Of a DNA stretch of 64,000 nt, positions 28,045 to 38,800 are shown piece by piece. Position numbers and translations under genes: made by a program. This stretch comes from Peltaster fructicola (Eukaryota; Ascomycota; Dothideomycetes), in NCBI GenBank assembly GCA_001592805.2, contig CP051141.1, positions 1,178,001-1,242,000 on the forward strand, read 5' to 3'. Position 1 is the first letter of the stretch. The number at the start of each line of letters is the position of its first letter. The notes beneath the pieces are model-generated. The model was not told the origin of the DNA and searched no databases. It worked only from the letters and a program-made list of their open reading frames with translations.

Positions 28045-28975
28045 TTACTCCTCCTCAGCCTCCTCCTCTCCGTCCTCCTTGGACTCAGCTGCCTTGGCCT
28101 TCTTTCTTCGGACACGTCCTGGTCGTCCACCTCCAAATGGTGATGTGAGGGCGAAGTCGATGTGCTTCTGGGAGTCAAGTCGGACGATGAAGGATGGAAC
28201 GTTAACGATCTGCTTGCCGACACTGTACTGTGTTAGATAGCGCCAATGCTAGGACTACAACAACTCACCGGATGTGACGCTGGCGGATGAGAACACGAGC
28301 GTGGTGGATAGACTTGGCGAGACCGAGCTTGTAGACACAAGTCTGGAGACGACGCTCCAAGAAGTCCTCAACCTTGAGGGCCAGCACGTAATCGAGTCTC
28401 ATGCGGTTCTCATCGAGCACACCGACACGAACCAGACGACGGATGAGGGCGTTTCCTTCGAAGAGACGCTTTGGGTCCTTCTCGTCCATGGTCAAGAGCT
28501 GACTTTGAAGATTGTTAGTGGCATCCTTCCCAACGAGCAATACACATACCGAGCAGCACGACGAATCTTGGAAAGAGTGAGGGAGACACGCCACACCTCA
28601 CGCTTGTTGCGGAGACCGTACTCGCCGACGGTCTTCAATTCGCCATCGCTGGAGCAATGTTAGATACCATAGACATAAGCGGAGCAAGCTCGCGCTCAGT
28701 GGTCTTGTACGTACAGACGAGCCGACTCGAATGGACGACGTGGGACCTTGTAGGTCTTGGAGTATGATCGACTGCAAGGTGTCAGTGTGTGGATCGCAAT
28801 ACAGCTACCTCAGCAGTACTGCCGCAATGTCGAGAGTGGTTGTCGGGAATGTCATTGTTGTATGCTAATTCCATGCTCTTGCTTTCTGCATCCAGTACAA
28901 CTCCTTCCGTCCTCCCTCGACAATGCAGCATGCGATCTGCTGAGATGTTGTAGTGGTGTAGACTTACGGCGCCAT
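28045..28975 (-). CDS. rps9: 40S ribosomal protein S9 (uS4)
   Basis: Small-subunit protein near the mRNA entry site. Five exons on the minus strand: 28975-28968, 28771-28715, 28648-28550, 28502-28269 and 28222-28045, giving 191 residues. Introns are 196, 66, 47 and 46 nt. Joined protein begins [20 protein letters not shown] and includes [39 protein letters not shown] and [18 protein letters not shown], ending in an acidic tail. The 8-nt first exon and long first intron are typical of ribosomal protein genes. The first intron could host a small RNA, but I see no clear C/D box pair in it. Confidence 0.96.
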
Positions 28976-29290
28976 GTTGTGTGTTGATGGTGATCACGAC
29001 GAAGACCTGATCAATCTTGAAGTTCGCGCGACATGAATTCTGAAGTTCTTGGTGTGGGTCTGTGCACTCGATTCTTGGCGCTGCCACTCTAACATTTCGA
29101 GAATGTGCGCGCTTGTCAGTGGACGTCGAAGAGATCGCAATACTGCAAAACGTGAGTACAGCGCACAAACGCATACATTGACATTGACGCTGACATACAC
29201 AAAGTAATTACGCCACAAGACGTACGTCGCAGATCAGACCGCGAACACTTCAATCGCTTACACACAACAGCCAACACAAACTCTCTCATC
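28976..29290. promoter_or_regulatory. Shared divergent promoter of rps9 and rpl21
   Basis: 315 bp separates the two start codons, so both ribosomal protein genes must be driven from here. No TATA box or known factor site was identified with confidence. Confidence 0.6.
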
Positions 29291-29916
29291 ATGGGTCACG
29301 CTGCAGGTCTCAGAGCTGGTACTCGCTATGGTCAGTCAATCCTTGGAACAGCGTGCGAAGAGGTGGTTGCGATCATGGAATCAAGAGTCGGCGCAGGGAT
29401 GAGTAAACACTGACATGCGGACAGCCTTCTCTCGTGGTTTCAAGCAGCGAGGTATGATCGCTTTGTCGACATACCTCAAGCAGTACAAGGTCGGAGATAT
29501 CGTCGATGTTGTCGCAAACGGTGCCGTGCAGAAGGGCATGCGTAAGTGCATCCCACAGTCTCTCACCGTCAATCCACTGATCATACCAAGCATACAAGGT
29601 CTACCACGGAAAGACTGGCGTTGTCTACGATGTCACCAAGTCAGCAGTCGGCGTCATGCTCTACCGACAAGTCGGCAACCGATACATCCAGAAGCGTCTT
29701 CATGTGCGTGTCGAGCATGTCCGTCACAGCCGATCTCGTGAGGAGTTCTTGAACCGTGTGAAGGAGAACGCAGCCAAGAAGCGAAAGGCAAAGGAGGATG
29801 GATCACACTCTTTCCTCAAGCGACAGCCAGTCAAGCCACGAGAGGCACGAACAGTCAAGGCCTCCGACAACAAGCCAGAGAGCATCACACCAATACCATA
29901 CGAGACGACTATCTAA
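29291..29916 (+). CDS. rpl21: 60S ribosomal protein L21 (eL21)
   Basis: Large-subunit protein. Exons are 29291-29330, 29425-29541 and 29591-29916 with introns of 94 and 49 nt (GTCAGT and GTAAGT donors), giving 160 residues. It starts MGHAAGLRAGTRYAFSRGFK and includes YLKQYKVGDIVDVVANGAVQ, KVYHGKTGVVYDVTKSAVG and GNRYIQKRLHVRVEHVRHSR. The whole length matches fungal eL21. Divergent from rps9, which suggests coordinated expression. Confidence 0.96.
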
Positions 29917-30178
29917 GCATTTGTGGTCTGCTGGGAGTATGAAATGGGAACGGTCTGACTTCATCATAAGCGAAAGGCTGGTCACTGTTGTAAGGACGAT
30001 GGTGACCTACGCCTCTGTACGTGAAAGATCTTGATAGTGCATCAAGCAGTTTTCAAAAGAATCATGCCATTAGACGTGTGTCACATGACTGAAGCTGAGC
30101 TACTTTGACCTCACCTCTTCACAACGCAACCATCATCTTGATCATGCTACAGCCCAACGCTGTATTCCCACTGAAAGC

Positions 30179-31483
30179 ATGTCCAGCCCTGCATTTCTTG
30201 AGACATCTGGTCAGCGACCGCCTCATACTCGCACAGGTTCAACACAAGATCGCTCGAAGATACAAGCTAGATCATCGCCTACACCGCCTGCAGGATACAC
30301 TGTATTCATACGACTTCCATTTCCGCGCAATGACTTCGTGGATCCAGCACCTGTCGAGTGGGATACTGTCAAAGACAAGGCATTATGGAAGATCATCTCT
30401 AAAGGTTCAGACTCGCGCGGCATCGACTGGGAGGACACTGCCAATAGATTTGATGTCAGTCTCCAATTCCTGATGAAGCAGGCTGCGTGGCTCTATGAAA
30501 GACACTTCGCAGGTGTGCGGAAACAAATGCAGCGCCTTGCAACCACAACTCCTAGTGCTGGCAGAGAAGGTACAGATAGTAACAGACTACCACCTTTGAG
30601 CACAAATACGAGCTTGCTCAAACGTACGGGCAGCAAGAACTCATCGCATGCAGCATCACCACGACCTAGAGACTCACCAGTACCTGGAGATGAGCAATCT
30701 CTCACGCCGCGGCACGGCGCACCACCATTCTCGCGAACACCATCCACTGCAACGATCACCCAAAGCAAGCTGTTCACGTCTTCTCGAGGTATCTTGCAGC
30801 GGCAGCCTAGGGTATCGGCACCTCAAGTGAGAGCTTCAATGTCGCCTAAGCAGCGCAATCTAGAGCTTTCAGGCAGTATCGATAGATCTTCAGAGGACTC
30901 AGACGAAGAGCCACTTATGGCACAAAGCCAGGCATTTCGCAGACCACCTCTGAGTTCGAAGCCTACCTTAGGTGCACTGAGCTCAGAAGGCGATGTCGAG
31001 GATGTCGATGATGATGACGATGAGGACGAGAGTTCCTCTGCCGGCTTCCTCCCGTTCGCGACCAGCACACGTCAAGATCCTGGTGCGACTCTGCGAGGAG
31101 AGACTCGAAAGCCACAACCTGGCGTGTCGAGCAAAGGTAAGCAGAAGAAGGAAGTAGCGTCATCTTCAGCATCATCTGCAAGCTCGATGCCGCCTCCATT
31201 ATCAGGCATGAGTGACAGCAGAGAGCTCTTGGCAGGACCAAAGCCAGGACCATTGAGCCCCAAACATCGTGCACAGCTCAAGCAGCTCTCACCACGCAGC
31301 AACAGCAAAGATGTCGGCAGTGATGGTACTCCTAGCATGGGTAGCAGTTTCAGCGACCTCGATGATGCCGGAATCTCTGCGTCAGCGATTGAAGATGCTG
31401 TCCTGAGCACTATGCAAGCTGGAGGTGGCAGTATCGCAAGTAGAGTGAGCGGGTTGAGTCAGGCATTTCGCAGCCAGCGGTGA
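30179..31483 (+). CDS. atg29: Autophagy-related protein 29
   Basis: Scaffold subunit of the Atg17-Atg29-Atg31 complex that nucleates autophagosome formation at the pre-autophagosomal structure. 434 residues, no intron in the reading. The conserved N-terminal domain (~38-118) reads YTVFIRLPFPRNDFVDPAPV, EWDTVKDKALWKIISKGS, WEDTANRFDVSLQFLMKQ and AAWLYERHFAGVRKQM. The remainder is disordered, Ser/Pro-rich, with an acidic run (DVDDDDDEDESSS) and many potential phosphorylation sites, as in yeast. The stop sits inside a CGGTGAGT context, so a short extra terminal exon cannot be excluded. Confidence 0.9.
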   Translation: MSSPAFLETSGQRPPHTRTGSTQDRSKIQARSSPTPPAGYTVFIRLPFPRNDFVDPAPVEWDTVKDKALWKIISKGSDSRGIDWEDTANRFDVSLQFLMKQAAWLYERHFAGVRKQMQRLATTTPSAGREGTDSNRLPPLSTNTSLLKRTGSKNSSHAASPRPRDSPVPGDEQSLTPRHGAPPFSRTPSTATITQSKLFTSSRGILQRQPRVSAPQVRASMSPKQRNLELSGSIDRSSEDSDEEPLMAQSQAFRRPPLSSKPTLGALSSEGDVEDVDDDDDEDESSSAGFLPFATSTRQDPGATLRGETRKPQPGVSSKGKQKKEVASSSASSASSMPPPLSGMSDSRELLAGPKPGPLSPKHRAQLKQLSPRSNSKDVGSDGTPSMGSSFSDLDDAGISASAIEDAVLSTMQAGGGSIASRVSGLSQAFRSQR

Positions 31484-31859
31484 GTATCAGCAGAGGGCAA
31501 GAGAGCTTGTGTGGCACGAGTACATTGCTGGTGTAGATAGTTTTGTATAGTCCAAGCTCTCGACCACCAGTATCACAGCATCTTGAGGTCCCGGGTAGCT
31601 GTGGTCCTCACGACATCAGAGCAGTCTGTAAGTACGTACTACAAGACCACACTAAGATAGCCATGGTCTTCACGTCATTAGGACAGCCTGCAAGTATGGT
31701 CATGAACGTACTATTCGACCACACTGCACTCATCAGAGGAAATGAACCTTTGAGTTCAACTTTACATTGGCTAAACTATGCTATGTGTATCGAGTTGGTC
31801 AGAGGGTTATGCTATGTGCTAATACACAGTTCTGTCTCATTGAGACCTTTTCCCTTCCC
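31484..31859. other. Intergenic between convergent 3' ends
   Basis: Gap between atg29 and the glucosidase gene. No gene or repeat seen. Confidence 0.4.
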
Positions 31860-34800
31860 TTAGAAAGTGATGTCGACCTGACCAGTCAAGGGGATAGCAT
31901 CTGTGTGGGTCATTGGGTAGTCGCCAAGCACTGTCACATTCTTCACCACAACACCAGCGTCGTAGTTGAAGGTGCCGTAGATGCACAGCTTGTTGCCGCT
32001 GTAGGTGAACTGAATGTAGCTGGTCTGTGGCTGAACAATGCTATCACCATCGTCAAGGTATAGGTCTCCAGAAGCATTGCCGTTGTCGTCAGGTGCAACA
32101 ACAAGCACAAAGTCCTGTTTGCGCAGCTCGGTAGTTGTGTTTGCTGATGCAGCACGTAGAGCAACGATACTACCACCCTTGTAGTAGAGTGGAATAGTAG
32201 TGTAAGGAACATCTGGCAACACAATGGTTTCACCAGTGCCTCGGACAACTTCATGAGTGTAGAAGTCGTAGAAGATGTCGTTTGGCAGATAGACCGAGCC
32301 AACAGTACTGTTCTCCACAATGACTGGTGCGACCAAGATGCTAGGGCCGTAGAAGTACTGATATTGCAGAGAGTTGGTGTTTCCATCCGAAGGATACTGG
32401 AAGAACATTGGCTGTACTACTGGAGTGCCAGTCTGGTTCTGGTTGTAAAGTGCTGTGTAGATGTAGTCGATCAGCTGGTAACGAGTGGCAATAGCGTTTC
32501 GAGCTGCTGCTGCAGCGGTAGGGTAGCGATAGAACTCATGCGGTGGAGAACCTTGCTCACCGTGATTACGGTAGAAGACGCTGAAAGCACCAAGAGTTGC
32601 CCATCGAGCACAGAGCAGATCGTTCGAACCACCAGCATAGCCACAGACGTCCGAGCCAACCATTGGCACCTGGAAGAGAGCACCAAACTGAAGCAGTCCG
32701 GCAACAGAGAAGAGATAATGCTCCCAATCAGCTACATTGTCACCTAGCCATTTGCCGACCTGTCGACCAGATCCAGCAAAGGTAGATCGAGTGATGATGA
32801 GTGGTCGACGAGTAGGTCTACGCGAGAGCATAGCAATTCGAGATGCCTCCGACATCATGGCGCCGTAGAGGTCGTGTGTATCGTATTCAACCAGGCCATT
32901 GGCATGTACCAGGTCTGTGTTGAGAGTCTTCTCACTGAGACCACCAGCAGCATTCTGAATCTGATATGCTGGGAAGAGGAGATTTCGGCCTGGTAGACCT
33001 TGTTGAGGAGCGGACTGTCGAGATTGAAGCTTCTGGACAGGCACATCAATATCACGTCGCTTGAGCTTGTGTGGTGGAGAGGCAGTGGTGATAGTGTCGT
33101 TCAGCATGATGTATGAGTCGCATGTGCCCGTCGTGATCGTGCGATTCTGATTTTCGTAAAGGAAGCTGCCATCTGGCTGACCACGAAGGTATTGGTAGGT
33201 GATTGTGGAGTTGGCATATGCCTCGAGTGAAGCCTGCCATAGCGGCCAGTTGGCTGAACTGAGGATAACAGCACTCGATGGATCATTGCCGCCCAGTGTG
33301 CTTGCACTGCCCAACACATAGATGTTCTCACCAAAGAAGGTTGTAGCATTGACACTGAATTTGATGGTTGCTTGGCAGGGAGGCTGGAACTCTGGCCCAA
33401 AGCCAGCAATAGGACGTGGACTTCCAAGACGGACTGGTGGTGGACGTGGAGGATCACCCATAGACCGAGCTTGACCTTCTGGATCAGAGCATGGATAGTC
33501 GCAGAAGTTGCTTGCCTCGTTCATGTCGATCCACAGAGCATCGATGTCGACACCGCTATCAGGGTTGAAGAAGTCTTGGAATTGATAGTTCCAGTAGCTC
33601 TGAGTGCCTGGTGCGAACCAGTCCGGGAATGCTGTCACACCAGGCCAGACAACGCCCTTGTACACAGAGCCATTGGCAACCTTGAGGAAGGCGTTCTGGC
33701 TGACTCCATCGTTGAAGGGTGGGTAGTCCTGATAAGCCACGGCTGGATCAACCATGACAATGTAATGTTGCTGACGATCGTGCAGAGTGCTGACTAGATC
33801 ACGTACAAGCTGTAGTGGGAAGCGTAGAGGATCGAGTGAGAAGACTCGGCGGAGGTACATGTAGTCGACTGAGAAGATTAGTAGTTGTTAAGAGCCAACA
33901 AACGACAACTTACTGTCTGTCCACATAGTCTCGAGTGGAATGTCTGCAGCAGAGTAGTTGGCAACAACCTCTGCAACCTCGAAGACATCCTGCATGCCAT
34001 AACGACACTGATGGAAACCTAGGCCCCAGTATGGCATCATTGCGCTCTTGCCAACGACTTCGGAGTACTGTTGAGCCACTTGAACAGGAGTGGAGCCTGC
34101 AAGAAAGTATAGATCGAAGACTCCACCATTGCCGTTGTACTCAAGGTGCTGACCGCCGGTAGTGTCGATTTTAATGTCCATACCATCCGAGTTGAGTAGG
34201 AATACTCCATGAGTTCCATTAGCACGATGGTCGAAGTAAACGCGATGATCACCGTAGAGATTGGTGCCGGGCGGGACTGTATATGCATCTCGATTCCAGA
34301 AGGTGCGAGTGTAGTTGACAGTCTTCAACATGCTGTGAATGGTCAGAAGATGCACTCAAAACCAAAAGCGTGAGACTCACAATGGGTCAGTGCTCTCACC
34401 AAGACCATATAGGCTTGGACTATCAGGCAGCTTCGTACGCAGACGAATGTATTGATCCTCAAAGATGAGGCTGGCGGCTGAAGAGTCGAAGAGAACCTCG
34501 CCATCGTTTCGAGAGACTGTGAAGCTGAACGGCTCTGCAGTGTAGTTGAATTGAAGGTTGCTGGAGCTCACAGAGGAAGCAGATGGACGATCGAAGACCG
34601 AGTCTGGTACTTGGTAGACCTGATTGGCTTGGTCCTGGATCTTGACATGAAGGCGATCGTCTAGAGGTGTCAGCTTGGTTTGTCGAGTCTTCTCTGTGAC
34701 TTACCACTCTGGTACTCTACAGTGAGAGTGAGGTCTGTGAGATCAGTGCCATAGACGTTACAGGCAGTTCCAGCAAGGGTGAGATCGGCAGTGAGACCAC

Positions 34801-34927
34801 TGTCCGACTGCTGGACATTCGAGGCCTTGTAGCCGGGACAGGAGTCGATGCTGGCTTGACGAGGAAGGACGCTGGCAACTGTAGCAGTTGCTAGCAAGGC
34901 AACGCCTCCAATCGATCGGTGATGCAT
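31860..34927 (-). CDS. Secreted alpha-glucosidase, glycoside hydrolase family 31
   Basis: Hydrolyses terminal alpha-1,4 (and often 1,6) glucosyl residues of maltose and starch outside the cell. Exons on the minus strand are 34927-34705, 34660-34381, 34332-33914 and 33868-31860, with introns of 44, 48 and 45 nt, giving 976 residues. Signal peptide [20 protein letters not shown] with a likely dibasic-type processing site (LPRQ). Catalytic nucleophile Asp near 422 in [13 protein letters not shown], acid/base Asp near 714 in [12 protein letters not shown]. The trefoil/N-terminal region has [10 protein letters not shown] and [17 protein letters not shown]. An insertion between the two catalytic blocks resembles a CBM20-like stretch ([20 protein letters not shown]). 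Many NxS/T sites. A TATA-like element may lie near 34980 (TTAAATACAA, minus strand). Confidence 0.95.
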
Positions 34928-35824
34928 GCTGGGTTGAGGTATGAAGACAGAATGAAGTGGAATGAGTTCTCAAGAGCTTGTATTTAACTTATGCATCAAC
35001 ACTTACTCTTCCAAGCTATGCCGCAAGGGAGCGGGCCATTGACACAAGTAGGTAGCGAAGGTATGATCACGAGGCCCGCGTGACTATGAGATCTGTGCCA
35101 GCCGCAAAGTGAACGAACGTCATGGTCAATTCACTCTCTAGAATGTGTGCTGAGCCGCGGGGAGGCGATCGACATAAGCAGTTGACGACTCATGGAGTTA
35201 CATCCACAGCAGAACATGAGCTGCATTGGCGTGATAGCTTGATTGGTGTTGAGCCTGGAGGAGAGACCTGGAGTGCATATTCACGAACCGGTGTGGATAC
35301 CCGGGGCATGCAGCATTGGTCCAGTATGGCTCTTCGCCGCCTTCTCCTCATCGAGAGCGTTCATGCCTGCGGCAATGTCTTGCTCGCGAGCATCATTTGT
35401 GTAATATTGACTCGATCTGACTTCACTTGATAAAATCTCCGTAAGACCGTTCTCGTGTCAATGCGGTGAGCCGAAAGGCATGTGACTTGGAAGAGATCGA
35501 GTGTCATTGCGTATAGTGTCGTGTAACAAGAATCGCAAGAGTCGGACCGAGTGGATGGAGTCATGCTACAGCAGCAGCACAGCATATGGCATGTGATCCG
35601 CGTGGATGGAGTTAATCCCTGTGGAATGCAGTGATGGAGGAGAAAGTGTGGATCTCGGAGCCTTAGGCAACAATGATCGTCATTGCTGCAGCTAATGTTT
35701 GTTTGGATTGTCGCGCGTACATCCTTCACCTCATCAGCATCATTATCTCGTCGACGATACGTCTACATCATCATATATGTCGGTATACTGGACACGGTAA
35801 CAATGAACGACATCTTTCGCGATT
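34928..35824. other. Divergent promoter region, glucosidase and rev3
   Basis: Short frames on both strands without protein-like character; no RNA gene or repeat seen. Confidence 0.45.
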
Positions 35825-38800
35825 ATGGCTAAGGACGTTGAAGTCTTCCGCGTCAGGCTCAACTGCGTGGACCATTACCAGGGCAATCCTGGCCCTTTAG
35901 ATCCGCCCATATGGGGAGCGAGATCACTTTCTGCAACTCAGCGGCCTGAGCTGCCATCAGTACCTATCATACGTGTCTTTGGATCAACTCAGACTGGTCA
36001 GAAGGTTTGCGCCCACATACACGGAGCGTTTCCATACCTTTTCATTCCATATACAGAATCATTAGAGACAGAGCATCTCGAGCATTACATCTCACAACTT
36101 CGGCAGGCTATAGACCACGCCCTCGCACTCTCCTACCGCAGGAACCCTTACGATAATCCTCGAAGCTCCACGTTCGTTGCATATATCAGTCTTGTCAAGG
36201 GAGTTCCTTTCTTTGGTTATAATGTTGGCTACCGCTACTATCTCAAGATCTATCTGCTCAATCCACTACACATGACCAGATTTGCAGATCTCCTGCAGCA
36301 GGGAGCCATCCTCAAGCGCGCGTTTCAACCGTACGAAGCCCACCTCCAATACCTTCTCCAATGGATGTGCGACTTCAATCTGTTCGGTTGCGCATATATC
36401 GAGACCAACAAGCCCAAATTTCGCCTTCCTCTACCAGTGTGCGACGATTTGGAAACGCCGTCACATCTGTGGCATGATCATAGTGTAAGAGAAGACCAAA
36501 CACTATCGGAGACACTATTCCCCCGACAGAGCCATTGTCAGATTGAGCTGGACATTCGTGTGGAGGACATTCTGAATCGCCTGGAGATCACACAGCGATC
36601 CCTCCATCACAACTTTGTGGAGAGACTGAGCCAACTAGACGACTTGCCTGCGGCAGAGAAATGGGTGCACTCAATGGCTGGCTTGTGGAAAGACGAGACA
36701 AAAAGACGAAAGAGACGAATGGGCTTGGCAGATACATCCTCATCGCCTTTTCCTCCAGAAGTGCTCGTCAGTATGAGCGCAGACCCCAGAAACGATAGCA
36801 AAGGTGGTTGGATACATGAAGATGAATTTCGCGAGATGGTTGAAGAACTAGCCAAGCAAGAGAAGCAGATGCGTGGAGGCGACGACATCACTTTCGACAG
36901 CTTCGTGGCACAAGCGACAGACGATGACAACGTGCAGACCATTTTTGCTAGTGTTGGCGAGCTCTTTCAGGACAAGCTGATGGAAGCGTTCACTACTGCA
37001 GACCCTGCCGATGATACAGGTCTCTATGGAACGCAAGCTCCTAAGGTTAAGCTCGAGGCAGATCAACTAGTTGACATTGGCAGGATAACTCAGGTTGTCA
37101 ATGACCAGGAGGCCGGTGAGATTGATGAAGAAGCTGTTAGGATCCGTGCAATCGTCCAACGCAAGAAGCTACGCGCTCAAGAAGCAAAGGAGATTGCGAA
37201 GCTGCAGAACGGGTTGGGGGAGACGGATGAAGCGCAGAGCTCGGATGCCAGTGCTCACAACACACCCCGAAAACGTCGGAACGATGGTGCTGTGCAGAGC
37301 ACGCCAAAGCGGTTCCGGTTTGCCGATGAGACTTCGCCGAGTCCAACCAAGCGTGTCGCATTCAAGGTCCAGGATATCACGTCAAATACCTCAGCACCAC
37401 TACGCAAAGAAGCCCATGTGGTCGAAGAGCTGAACATGCCACCATCAGGACAACCGCCACAACCCTCGCAACATTCTTCACAGGCTTCGCAGAATGGTCG
37501 ATTGAACTTCGTACTGGTTAAGAACCCCCATGACCCTGCGACAATAGCTCGACTCAGTCAGCAGAATGGCTCTAAGAAGTCCGGTCAGAAGGACAAGCTG
37601 AGCGAGCAGGAATCTGATATGTCTTTGCAGGTACCTTCAAAAAGCTCAAACACTTCAGCAGACACCACAGGCACGAAATCCACAGACCCGAAAAGACTGC
37701 AGGTACCCACTGCGCTGATCAAAAACTATGCTCGTGCATTCAAACCACCTCATGATGCCAATGTGTTCCTGTTTGGCGATGCGCCTCCAACCCTCGAAGT
37801 TGTACAAACCACTGTTAGTCCTTCGGTCATCTACCAGGACGCATATTACAGTGACGAGACTGACGTCCCTGAGCGACCACGTGAGTACGCTGGACAAGAA
37901 TTCCGCCTGGAGAGCACCACTTTACCATATCTACCTAACTTTGACCAGCACGGAGGACAAGAAGTACGAAAGATTGTACAACCAGACAGAGCAACACAAG
38001 ATCTGCTCGACCAGAGACGGCAGCGTCAGTGTTCGCTCATACATTGGGAAATCATGAAGCCACCACCAACGTGGAACGATGTCAACGCATGGCTTGCTCA
38101 AGAGCACAAAACTCAGCAAGATGACCTGGAGAACTTCGACGTCGAGGGCGCTGCTCCGTCGTCACAGTTTAAGCGCAAGCGCCGTCCGAACGAGGAGCTG
38201 TCGCAGATCGAAGGACCAACTCAGAAGCACAAGCACGGGTTCAAGTACTCTCAACGCAAAGCAAGTACAAGTGTGCAGCACGAGACTGGCTACATGTCAA
38301 CGATGAGTTTGGAGGTTCACGTCAATTCTCGAGCAGATCTTGCTCCCGACCCTGAGCGTGACGAGGTGAATATGGTCGTATGGTGCATTCGAGACGAACA
38401 AATGGAAGGTGACGGCCAGGTTGGTGCAGTCGTGCTGAGCGATTCGGACGATCCACAACTCTTCGACCGGGTCAAACATGCTATTGGGCCGCACGTCCAA
38501 GTTGAACAGGAGGACAACGAGCTTGACCTCATCAATCACATGGTTGATACTGTCAGAGCCTATGATCCAGATGTTCTCACTGGTTATGAGGTCCACAACG
38601 GCAGCTGGGGTTATCTCATTGAACGCGCTCGATTGCACTACGAGTTCGATCTACCCAATGAGTTCTCACGGATGAAGTCACAGTCTCATGGTCGTTTTGG
38701 TAAGGATGCTGATCGATGGGGCTTCAACCAAACCTCCACAGTGCGCATCACTGGTCGACACACTATCAACATATGGCGTGCCATGCGTTCGGAGCTCAAT

